From Flavobacterium sp. (GTDB taxonomy: Bacteria; Bacteroidota; Bacteroidia; Flavobacteriales; Flavobacteriaceae), in NCBI GenBank assembly GCA_027483785.1, contig JAIXTU010000122.1, forward strand, positions 1 through 5,526: DNA of 5,526 nucleotides, read 5' to 3'. Shown piece by piece: positions 1 through 5,526 of this stretch (position 1 is its first letter; each line of letters starts with the position of its first letter). The position numbers and the translations under genes were made by a program. The notes beneath the pieces are model-generated. The model saw only the letters and a list, made by a program, of their open reading frames with translations. It was not told where the DNA came from and searched no databases.

Positions 1-295
1 AAATGCCGATGGAAAAAGAGAGTTTGTTCTTACCAATAATGGTACTGAGCCTTTGATTATTTCTGATGCAAAAGGTTCTTGCGGTTGTACAGTTCCAACC
101 TTCCCTAAAGACCCAATTATGCCTGGTCAAAAGGCAGTAATCGGAGTTAAATACGACACGAATCGCGTGGGCGCTTTCCAAAAAACAGTTACTTTAACTA
201 CTAATTTACCAGAGGCTAACAAAACGCTTACTATTAAAGGTGTGGTTAACGATCCAAACCCAGCGCCACCAGCACCAGCTCCAACAAAAAGCTAA
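1..295 (+). CDS. DUF1573 domain-containing protein, 3' end only
   Basis: The reading frame is open from base 2 and ends with TAA at 293-295, giving 97 visible residues; the start lies outside the window. The visible part is a DUF1573 (ASH/MSP-like immunoglobulin fold) module. It shows a strand ending in TNNGTEPL, then the hallmark GSCGCT (cysteines at visible residues 27 and 29), then PGQKAVIGVKYD and a strand FQKTVTLTTN, closing with LTIKGVV. The protein ends in a Pro/Ala-rich tail, PNPAPPAPAPTKS. Proteins of this family in Bacteroidota are usually small (about 130-160 residues), exported and of unknown biochemical role, so a lost N-terminal signal peptide is expected but not seen here. The TTG at 53 is an internal leucine codon and not the start, because the domain extends upstream of it. 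The gene is followed by a strong terminator, so it probably ends its own transcription unit. Confidence 0.88.
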   Translation, partial: NADGKREFVLTNNGTEPLIISDAKGSCGCTVPTFPKDPIMPGQKAVIGVKYDTNRVGAFQKTVTLTTNLPEANKTLTIKGVVNDPNPAPPAPAPTKS

Positions 296-315
296 TTCAT
301 CTTATTTTTATACCT

Positions 316-347
316 AAAGCCACCCTTAATCGGGTGGCTTTTCTTTG
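316..347 (+). terminator. Intrinsic terminator after the DUF1573 gene
   Basis: A perfect 10-bp inverted repeat has arms AAAGCCACCC (316-325) and GGGTGGCTTT (332-341). The loop is six bases, TTAATC, and the right arm runs into a T-rich tract (TTTTCTTTG, 339-347). The hairpin sits 21 bases after the TAA of the upstream gene, as expected for a Rho-independent terminator. The A-run at the foot of the left arm could give partial function on the - strand, but no - strand gene ends here. Confidence 0.9.
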
Positions 348-410
348 TTATTGAAGCAGCAATATTTTTCAAATACTACTTCGTAAAAACAACTATATCC
401 TTCGAAAATT

Positions 411-950
411 ATGCGCAAACTCGAGAATCACGAACTCAATCGAAAAGATGTTGAAGGCTTTAAAAATGCAGATAAACTTCCTATTATTGTTGTCTTAGAT
501 CAAGTGCGAAGTTTAAATAACATCGGTTCCATTTTCCGGAGTTCCGACGCATTTTTAGTTTCCGAAATATTTCTTTGCGGGATTACAGCAACGCCTCCAA
601 ACAAGGAAATTCATAAAACGGCACTCGGCGCTACTGAGACCGTGAATTGGTCGTATTTTGGAACGACACTCGAAGCTGTCGCAGAATTAAAAAAAAGAAA
701 TGCCACTATTTTTGCCGTAGAGCAAACCGAACAAGCAGCTTTCCTTCATAATGTAAATCCGAATCCAAAAGAGCTTACTGCACTAATTTTTGGAAATGAA
801 GTTTTTGGCGTTGACCAGAAAGTGATTGATGCCTGCGACGGCGTTATTGAAATTCCGCAGCTCGGAAGCAAGCATTCGTTAAACATCTCGGTATCCGCAG
901 GAATTGTACTTTGGGAATTGGCTCGAAAATTAAATGCATTTTCGAACTAA
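411..950 (+). CDS. SpoU/TrmH-family RNA 2'-O-methyltransferase
   Basis: This 179-residue protein is predicted to transfer a methyl group from S-adenosylmethionine to a ribose 2'-OH in tRNA or rRNA. It has the three SPOUT (trefoil-knot) motifs in order. Motif 1 is NNIGSIFRSSDAF (residues 36-48), with the likely catalytic arginine R43. Motif 2 is LIFGNEVFGV (125-134). Motif 3 is EIPQLGSKHSLNISVSAG (147-164), which forms the knot and binds the cofactor. The motifs resemble RlmB/TrmH more than TrmL. The protein has only about 22 residues before the catalytic fold, so it lacks the N-terminal RNA-binding domain of RlmB-type enzymes and the C-terminal extension of TrmH. The substrate therefore cannot be named. 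ATG at 411 is chosen because it directly precedes the conserved core; the upstream bases are A/T-rich with no Shine-Dalgarno motif, as usual in Bacteroidota. The upstream terminator implies its own promoter between about 342 and 410, but I found no convincing one. Confidence 0.9.
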   Translation: MRKLENHELNRKDVEGFKNADKLPIIVVLDQVRSLNNIGSIFRSSDAFLVSEIFLCGITATPPNKEIHKTALGATETVNWSYFGTTLEAVAELKKRNATIFAVEQTEQAAFLHNVNPNPKELTALIFGNEVFGVDQKVIDACDGVIEIPQLGSKHSLNISVSAGIVLWELARKLNAFSN

Positions 951-957
951 ACAACGT

Positions 958-975
958 GATTTCTATATAGAAATC
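958..975. repeat. 18-bp perfect palindrome in the convergent gap
   Basis: GATTTCTATATAGAAATC is its own reverse complement. It can fold as a 7-bp stem (958-964 with 969-975) around ATAT. It lies 8 bases after the stop of the methyltransferase gene and is followed by TTTGTT on the + strand, so it may act as a weak terminator for that gene. The stem is AT-rich and the T-tract short. A second small hairpin, TCTCT (985-989) with AGAGA (997-1001), is nearby and could serve the gene arriving on the - strand. The rest of the 72-bp gap shows nothing else. A protein-binding site cannot be excluded. Confidence 0.4.
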
Positions 976-1022
976 TTTGTTAAATCTCTTGAAATTAGAG
1001 AATTAGCCCGTGTAAGAAAAAA

Positions 1023-2153
1023 CTATTGGGCGATGGCTTCAGCTATTTGATCGACAATTTGAAGATAGTCGGGCTGATTTTCCACAAAGTCTAAATCGCT
1101 CACATCGATCACCAATACACGCATTTGCGATTCCGATTTCAAAAAAGCGACGTAACCAGCATTGATTTTCTCCAAATACGACGCTTCTATGTTTTGTTCG
1201 TACTCGCGACCGCGTTTCTTGATATTTTGAAGCAAACTTTCGGTGCTGCGATACAAATAAACGTACAAATCGGGTTTCGGAATTTCCTTGTACATGATGT
1301 CGAACAAGGTTTTGTACAATCGAAATTCGTCTTCATTTAGATTCACGTTGGCAAAAATAACCGACTTCAAAATGTAGTAATCCGCCACGATAAAATCTGA
1401 AAACAAATCAACTTGCAGCAAATCTTCCATCAACTGCCGGTAGCGATCTGCTAAAAAGGACATTTCCAAGGGAAATGCATACCGTTGCGGATCGTCGTAA
1501 AATTTAGGAAGAAACGGATTATCGGCGAAACGCTCCAATACTTGCTTGCCGTTGTAATCGGCAGCTAAACGAGCGGACAATGAACTTTTCCCAGCACCAA
1601 TATTTCCTTCCACAACCAAATAGCGCAAATGCTCTTTCGCTAATTTTTGAACGGGAAGATGAATTTGCTTTGCCGTTTTATGAATTTGCTGTTCGCGACA
1701 CTTCGCGATAAGCTGATTGATGCTTTCGTTAATTCCTGGAATTTGTTGCGCATCGTACACATCCGACAAAGGAAGCAAAACAAAAAGGCGTTCGTGCATG
1801 CGTGGATGTGGAACTAAAAGCTCTGGTAAATTTATGCGCTGGTCGTTAAAGAGTAAGACGTCTAAATCGAGTGTTCTCGAACGATATCCTCCTGATGCGT
1901 CGCGCACTCTTCCATATTCTGCTTCTAGCGAAAGCAAACAACGGAGTACTTGCAAGGGCTCGTAAAACGTATGAACTTTAATTACCGCATTGAGAAATTC
2001 GGGGCCAGAAAATCCGACGGCAGCCGACATATAAATAGGTGAAATAGCCACTACCGAGCCTATTTGTTCGTGAATTTCGCGGACAGCCTGCTCGATAATT
2101 TCGAAACTATCGCCTTCATTACTGCCAATCCCAATATATGCGGTATGAATCAT
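1023..2153 (-). CDS. folK: Bifunctional HPPK (FolK) / deoxynucleoside kinase
   Basis: This 376-residue protein fuses two enzymes. Residues 1 to about 150 are 6-hydroxymethyl-7,8-dihydropterin pyrophosphokinase, the folate-pathway step that pyrophosphorylates the pterin using ATP before dihydropteroate synthase acts. Visible motifs are YIGIGSNEGD (6-15), GRVR (81-84), and SRTLDLDVLLF (92-102) with the Mg-binding D96 and D98, then VPHPRMHERLF (114-124). About 25 residues of Lys/Gln-rich linker follow. Residues 176-376 form a deoxynucleoside kinase of the dNK/dCK-dGK type. It has a P-loop, EGNIGAGKSS (182-191), and an ERFADNPFL segment (207-215) with the likely base-catalytic E207. It also has FLADRYRQL (233-241), ADYYILKS (257-264, at the place of the DRS motif of animal enzymes) and a LID arginine cluster, KKRGREYE (312-319). 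All expected catalytic residues of both halves appear intact, with no stop or frameshift at the junction. The kinase substrate is probably deoxyadenosine or another purine deoxynucleoside, by family inference only. ATG at 2153 is six residues before the first HPPK strand motif. Transcription is divergent from sppA. Confidence 0.93.
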   Translation of the reverse strand: MIHTAYIGIGSNEGDSFEIIEQAVREIHEQIGSVVAISPIYMSAAVGFSGPEFLNAVIKVHTFYEPLQVLRCLLSLEAEYGRVRDASGGYRSRTLDLDVLLFNDQRINLPELLVPHPRMHERLFVLLPLSDVYDAQQIPGINESINQLIAKCREQQIHKTAKQIHLPVQKLAKEHLRYLVVEGNIGAGKSSLSARLAADYNGKQVLERFADNPFLPKFYDDPQRYAFPLEMSFLADRYRQLMEDLLQVDLFSDFIVADYYILKSVIFANVNLNEDEFRLYKTLFDIMYKEIPKPDLYVYLYRSTESLLQNIKKRGREYEQNIEASYLEKINAGYVAFLKSESQMRVLVIDVSDLDFVENQPDYLQIVDQIAEAIAQ

Positions 2154-2268
2154 GATTTAATAACAGATGGCGAAATTACATAAAACCCATTGGACAATTT
2201 GAGCTAATTTGCCGTAAAATTGTAACAGCACTTGCAAAAAATCATCTAATAGGAAAAACATAGTATTA
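2154..2268. promoter_or_regulatory. Divergent intergenic region with putative promoters for folK and sppA
   Basis: These 115 bases separate two genes facing away from each other, so both promoters should lie here. Compared with the Bacteroidota consensus (TTTG, 17-23 bases, TAnnTTTG) I see only imperfect candidates. For sppA there is ATTG at 2189-2192 with TAAAATTG at 2215-2222 (22-base spacing). For the - strand gene there is ATTG at 2198-2195 with TAATTTCG at 2178-2171 (16-base spacing). Each -7 element has one mismatch. AGGA at 2251-2254 is too far from the sppA start to be a good ribosome binding site. No operator repeat or riboswitch is evident. Confidence 0.3.
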
Positions 2269-4032
2269 ATGAAATTTTTAAGTAACGTTTTAGCTAGCAT
2301 TGTGGGCATTTTTGCCTTCTTCATACTACTTTTCTTTAGCTTTTTAGTTATCGGAGCCATTTTTGGAAGCTCCGACGAAGGTGTTGTTAGCGTCAAAGAA
2401 AATAGTGTTCTCGAAATTGATTTATCGGACTTTTCGACTGATTATGTAGGAAAATACTCGGACCCGTTGGTAACTCTATTCGCTGGAAAAAACCGCGTGG
2501 GTGTGAGCGAGGCTTTAGAAGCTATTGCAGCAGCGGCAAACGATGACAAAATTGCGGGAATTTCGTTGTTAAATACTAAATCGGCACTGGGTATGGCGCA
2601 AACAAAAGCCTTGCGAGATGCACTGGTAGAATTCCGCAAATCCGGAAAATTTGTCTACGCATACAGCACCAATTACGACCAAAAAGATTATTACTTAAGT
2701 TCGGCTGCTCAGGCAGTTTATTTGAATCCGGTAGGATCTGTCGACTTACGCGGACTTTCCACAGAAGTGCTGTTCTTTAAAGATTTTCAAGAAAAAAGCG
2801 GTTTTAACTTTGAGGTTATTCGCCACGGAAAATACAAAAGTGCTGTGGAACCTTTTCTCGACAACAAAATGAGCGAGGCCAACCGAGAACAATTGACCGA
2901 AATGTTGCAATCGATTTGGGGAACCATGGCAACTGAAATAACACAATCGCGCAACATTACAAACACGGATTTAGACCGAATTGCCGACAGTTTAGGCGGT
3001 ACCTTTGCTACCGATGCCCTCCATAACAAATTGGTAGACCAGCTTATTTACGAAGATCAATACACCGATATGCTCAAAAAGAAACTCGACGTAAAAAAAG
3101 ATGAAGAAATCAATAAAGTATCGCTTGCCGATTATGCGTTCTCAGTTACGAACACCCCAAAATCAGTTGACAGTGACGATGTGATCGCGGTGGTTTACGC
3201 CCAAGGTGATATTTTACCCGGTGAAGGCGATGTAAACCAAATTGGCGATGGTGCCGTACGCAGAGCTTTGCGTGAAGCACGAGAAGACGAAAACGTTAAA
3301 GCGGTTGTTTTGCGAGTGGATAGTCCGGGCGGCGATGCCACAACTTCGGAACTTATTTGGCGTGAAATTGCGCTCACCAAGAAAGTAAAACCAGTAGTGG
3401 TTTCTATGGGCAACTATGCCGCCAGCGGTGGATATTACATTGCCTGTGGTGCCAATAAAATTATTGCCGAACCCAACACTATTACAGGTTCTATTGGCGT
3501 TTTTGGTCTGCTACCTAACATGAGTAATTTGGCAGACAAAGCGGGAATTGATGCCGAGCAAGTTAATACGCATGCACAATCGGCGAGTTATAGCGTTTTC
3601 ACTCCGATGAATGCACAAATGCGCAGTTACTACCAAAAACAAATTGAATTTGTGTACGATACGTTTATCACACGTGTTGCCGACGGTCGGAAAATGAGTA
3701 AAACAGCCGTAGATGCTATTGGGCAAGGCCGGGTTTGGTCGGGCGTCCAAGCTAAAGAAAACGGCTTAGTCGATGCACTTGGCGGAATGCCATTGGCGTT
3801 AAAGGAAGCTGCGAAACTGGCGAAAATCAACGAGTATAAGGTTCGGAATTATCCAGAATTTGATAAAACAATTGAAGACATGCTGGGCGCCTTTGGTGTA
3901 GCTAAAGCGAAAGAGGATTTGCTTAGAAGCGAATTGGGTGAGCAAGAATATCAAGTTTACCAAAACTACCGCAAGCTTACAAAACAAAAAGGTATTCAGT
4001 TGCGTTTACCTTATGAGGTGAAATTCAAGTAA
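2269..4032 (+). CDS. sppA: Signal peptide peptidase SppA, 67 kDa type (S49)
   Basis: This 587-residue membrane-bound serine protease degrades signal peptides left in the membrane after secretion. Its length is close to the long bacterial SppA (about 600 residues; E. coli 618), not the short half-length form. Residues about 7-33 form one hydrophobic membrane anchor (IVGIFAFFILLFFSFLVIGA), so the catalytic part should face the periplasm. Two tandem S49 domains follow. The N-terminal one (about 45-280) carries GKYKSAVEPF, whose K190 matches the catalytic lysine of E. coli SppA (K209). The C-terminal one (about 303-510) has VLRVDSPGGDA (347-357), which contributes the GG oxyanion region. It also has SMGNYAASGGYY (379-390), whose S386 matches the E. 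coli nucleophile S409, and then TGSIGVFG (406-413). Both halves of the Ser-Lys dyad are present, so the enzyme should be active. ATG at 2269 directly precedes the anchor. No clear terminator follows, and the AsmA-like gene starts 72 bases downstream on the same strand. Confidence 0.96.
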   Translation: MKFLSNVLASIVGIFAFFILLFFSFLVIGAIFGSSDEGVVSVKENSVLEIDLSDFSTDYVGKYSDPLVTLFAGKNRVGVSEALEAIAAAANDDKIAGISLLNTKSALGMAQTKALRDALVEFRKSGKFVYAYSTNYDQKDYYLSSAAQAVYLNPVGSVDLRGLSTEVLFFKDFQEKSGFNFEVIRHGKYKSAVEPFLDNKMSEANREQLTEMLQSIWGTMATEITQSRNITNTDLDRIADSLGGTFATDALHNKLVDQLIYEDQYTDMLKKKLDVKKDEEINKVSLADYAFSVTNTPKSVDSDDVIAVVYAQGDILPGEGDVNQIGDGAVRRALREAREDENVKAVVLRVDSPGGDATTSELIWREIALTKKVKPVVVSMGNYAASGGYYIACGANKIIAEPNTITGSIGVFGLLPNMSNLADKAGIDAEQVNTHAQSASYSVFTPMNAQMRSYYQKQIEFVYDTFITRVADGRKMSKTAVDAIGQGRVWSGVQAKENGLVDALGGMPLALKEAAKLAKINEYKVRNYPEFDKTIEDMLGAFGVAKAKEDLLRSELGEQEYQVYQNYRKLTKQKGIQLRLPYEVKFK

Positions 4033-4104
4033 CTTTGAATTCCTAACGAAAATAAAACCGCGACAAACAGCTTTGCGCTATAATTGACATTTAAACGATA
4101 TTTT

Positions 4105-5526
4105 ATGCTGAAGAAAATTCTGAAAATTACGGGTATAACGCTCCTGATTTTAATCATCTTGCTTTTTAGTGCGCCGATACTTTTTAAAGACCAAATCATT
4201 GAAAAAGTAAAAAAATCGATAAACGAATCGGTTGCTGCGGATGTGAATTTTAGTGATGCCGATTTATCGCTGTTGCGGAATTTTCCGAATGCATCGGTAC
4301 GCTTAACCGATTTTAAAATCATCAATAAAGCGCCGTTTAAAGGCGATACCTTGGTTTCGATTGGTGAAATTTCCTTGAAAATGTCGATTTCCGAATTGTT
4401 CAAATCAGAAAAAGAACCTATTGTTATTCAGTCTTTTGCCACAGAAAATGGTGTGGTAAACATTCGGTATAACAAAGACGGTATTTCTAATTTTGATATT
4501 GCTTTAAAAGACGAAAGCGAAAAAGACGATCCGAACAGTAAGCCATTGAATTTATCAATCGACAATTACGAGATTAAGAATTATAAAATCACATACACCG
4601 ACGAACGTTCGGGCATTTTTGCGAAAATAGACAGTTTAAATCATTCGGGAATTGGCGACTTTGCATCTGAAAAATTGGATTTAGAAACAAAAACTTCGGC
4701 AAAAATTACAGCTGGAATGAATAAAGACACGTATTTAAACAATGTGGCTTTCGGACTTGACGCGGTTTTAGGTTTGGATTTGAAAAACAGTTTGTATCAA
4801 TTCAAAGAAAACAAAGCAAAGATTAACCAATTGGAATTGAACTTCGACGGATCGTTGGCGATGAAAGAAAATCAACAGATTTACGATCTTACTTTCAGCA
4901 CCTTAACATCCGACTTTGTAAACTTCCTTGCGTTAATTCCTGAGAAGTATTCCGGGAATTTAAAAGACGTTTCGACCACAGGAAAGCTCGTACTAAAAGG
5001 ATTTGCAAAAGGTGTGTTAAGCGAAACCGAAATTCCAAAATTCGCTGTTGAAATAAGAACCAGTGGCGCATCCTTCAAATACGCTTCGATGCCAAAATCG
5101 GTTCAAAACATTGCTATTGATGCTAAAATTCAGAATGATAGCGGAAATATGGATGATACGTTTTTGGCGATAAATCAATTCAATTTTCAAATCGACCAAG
5201 ACGTTTTTTCCGCGAAAGCGACAGTTAAAAATCTGACTGGAAATCAGTTGGTTGACGCTACAGCGAAAGGGAAAATCAACTTGAGTAATTTTGCCAAAGC
5301 CTATCCGGTGAAATTGGATACGCCGTTAAGTGGCATCCTTACTGCCGATTTGCAAGCTGCTTTCGATGTAGCATCGGTACAAAACGCGCAATATGAAAAA
5401 GTGAAAAGCAGCGGAACTGCTTCGCTAAGCGGATTTACCTATACCACAGAAGACAAAAAGAAATATTACATCAAGAACAGCAGCTTGGCTTTTAATCCGT
5501 CGCAAATTAAATTAGAGAATCTGGAA
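4105..5526 (+). CDS. AsmA-like family envelope protein, 5' part
   Basis: The frame is open from ATG at 4105 to the end of the window without a stop, giving 474 residues; the C-terminal part is missing. Full-length Bacteroidota homologues are often 800-1000 residues or more. The protein begins with MLKKILKITG and a single membrane segment (about residues 8-27). The typical AsmA N-terminal pattern follows: an amphipathic stretch, FKDQIIEKVKKSINESV (27-43), then VNFSDADLSLLRNFPNASVRL (in the range 47-67), then KAPFKGDTLVSIGEISLKM. The remainder is alternating short beta-strand repeats rich in Asp, Asn, Lys and Ser, as in the long beta-groove AsmA/TamB/YhdP group. Proteins of this group are anchored in the inner membrane, reach into the periplasm and are linked to outer-membrane assembly or phospholipid transport; which task this one has is unknown. 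The 72-base gap after sppA holds only a one-mismatch -7-like TATAATTG (4079-4086) without a well-placed upstream element, so co-transcription with sppA is plausible but unproven. Confidence 0.85.
   Translation, partial: MLKKILKITGITLLILIILLFSAPILFKDQIIEKVKKSINESVAADVNFSDADLSLLRNFPNASVRLTDFKIINKAPFKGDTLVSIGEISLKMSISELFKSEKEPIVIQSFATENGVVNIRYNKDGISNFDIALKDESEKDDPNSKPLNLSIDNYEIKNYKITYTDERSGIFAKIDSLNHSGIGDFASEKLDLETKTSAKITAGMNKDTYLNNVAFGLDAVLGLDLKNSLYQFKENKAKINQLELNFDGSLAMKENQQIYDLTFSTLTSDFVNFLALIPEKYSGNLKDVSTTGKLVLKGFAKGVLSETEIPKFAVEIRTSGASFKYASMPKSVQNIAIDAKIQNDSGNMDDTFLAINQFNFQIDQDVFSAKATVKNLTGNQLVDATAKGKINLSNFAKAYPVKLDTPLSGILTADLQAAFDVASVQNAQYEKVKSSGTASLSGFTYTTEDKKKYYIKNSSLAFNPSQIKLENLE

Noticed and set aside
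344..370. Possible promoter for the methyltransferase gene: TTTG at 344-347 and TATTTTTC at 363-370
   Set aside because: The 15-base spacing is shorter than the usual 17-23, the -7 element lacks its final G, and the TTTG lies inside the terminator tract.
1125..1965. Open frames on the + strand at 1125-1340 and 1717-1965
   Set aside because: Both lie opposite conserved HPPK and kinase motifs of the - strand gene and show no domain of their own.
2157..2396. Open frame of 79 codons on the - strand across the folK-sppA gap
   Set aside because: It overlaps the sppA start antisense and would fill the divergent promoter region. The translation is low-complexity and Lys/Leu-rich, mirroring the AT-rich membrane-anchor codons.
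4060..4078. Hairpin GCG(A)CAAA-CAGC-TTTGCGC after sppA as a possible terminator
   Set aside because: The stem is only 7 bp with a bulged A, and no T-tract follows (TATAATTG comes next), so it does not qualify as an intrinsic terminator.
4011..4403. Open frame of 130 codons on the - strand, opposite the sppA end and the AsmA-like start
   Set aside because: It lies antisense to the well-supported AsmA-like N-terminus and the sppA C-terminus, and its translation shows no recognisable domain. The + strand frame has a membrane anchor and family motifs.
1..5526. Possible novel defence, mobile or other undescribed system
   Set aside because: Every stretch over 120 bases is covered by a recognisable core-type gene. 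There are no long direct or inverted repeats, transposase, integrase, toxin-antitoxin pair, CRISPR spacing pattern or abrupt compositional shift.

Overview
The window is ordinary chromosomal DNA of a Bacteroidota bacterium, most likely a member of Flavobacteriia. The evidence is the gene content (a Cys-Gly-Cys DUF1573 protein, a HPPK-deoxynucleoside kinase fusion, a large two-domain SppA and a Bacteroidota-style AsmA-like protein), a moderately AT-rich composition, and start codons preceded by A/T-rich sequence instead of Shine-Dalgarno motifs. I could not fix the genus.

Layout, left to right: (1) the 3' end of a DUF1573 gene on the + strand, closed by a strong intrinsic terminator at about 316-347; (2) a complete + strand SpoU/TrmH-family RNA 2'-O-methyltransferase gene, 411-950; (3) a 72-bp convergent gap holding an 18-bp perfect palindrome; (4) a complete - strand gene, 1023-2153, fusing HPPK (FolK) to a deoxynucleoside kinase; (5) a 115-bp divergent gap that should hold two promoters; (6) a complete + strand sppA gene for signal peptide peptidase, 2269-4032, with both catalytic residues present; (7) after 72 bp, a + strand gene for an AsmA-like envelope protein, which starts at 4105 and runs off the window with 474 codons visible.

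Functionally the genes are housekeeping. The fusion links folate synthesis with deoxynucleoside salvage, both of which feed nucleotide supply. SppA and the AsmA-like protein are membrane-anchored envelope proteins and may be co-transcribed. The methyltransferase modifies rRNA or tRNA.

I found no mobile element, CRISPR array, tRNA, rRNA, riboswitch or defence system, and no evidence for an undescribed system. The most notable item is the two-enzyme fusion, which is a known type of arrangement in Flavobacteriia and not a novelty.
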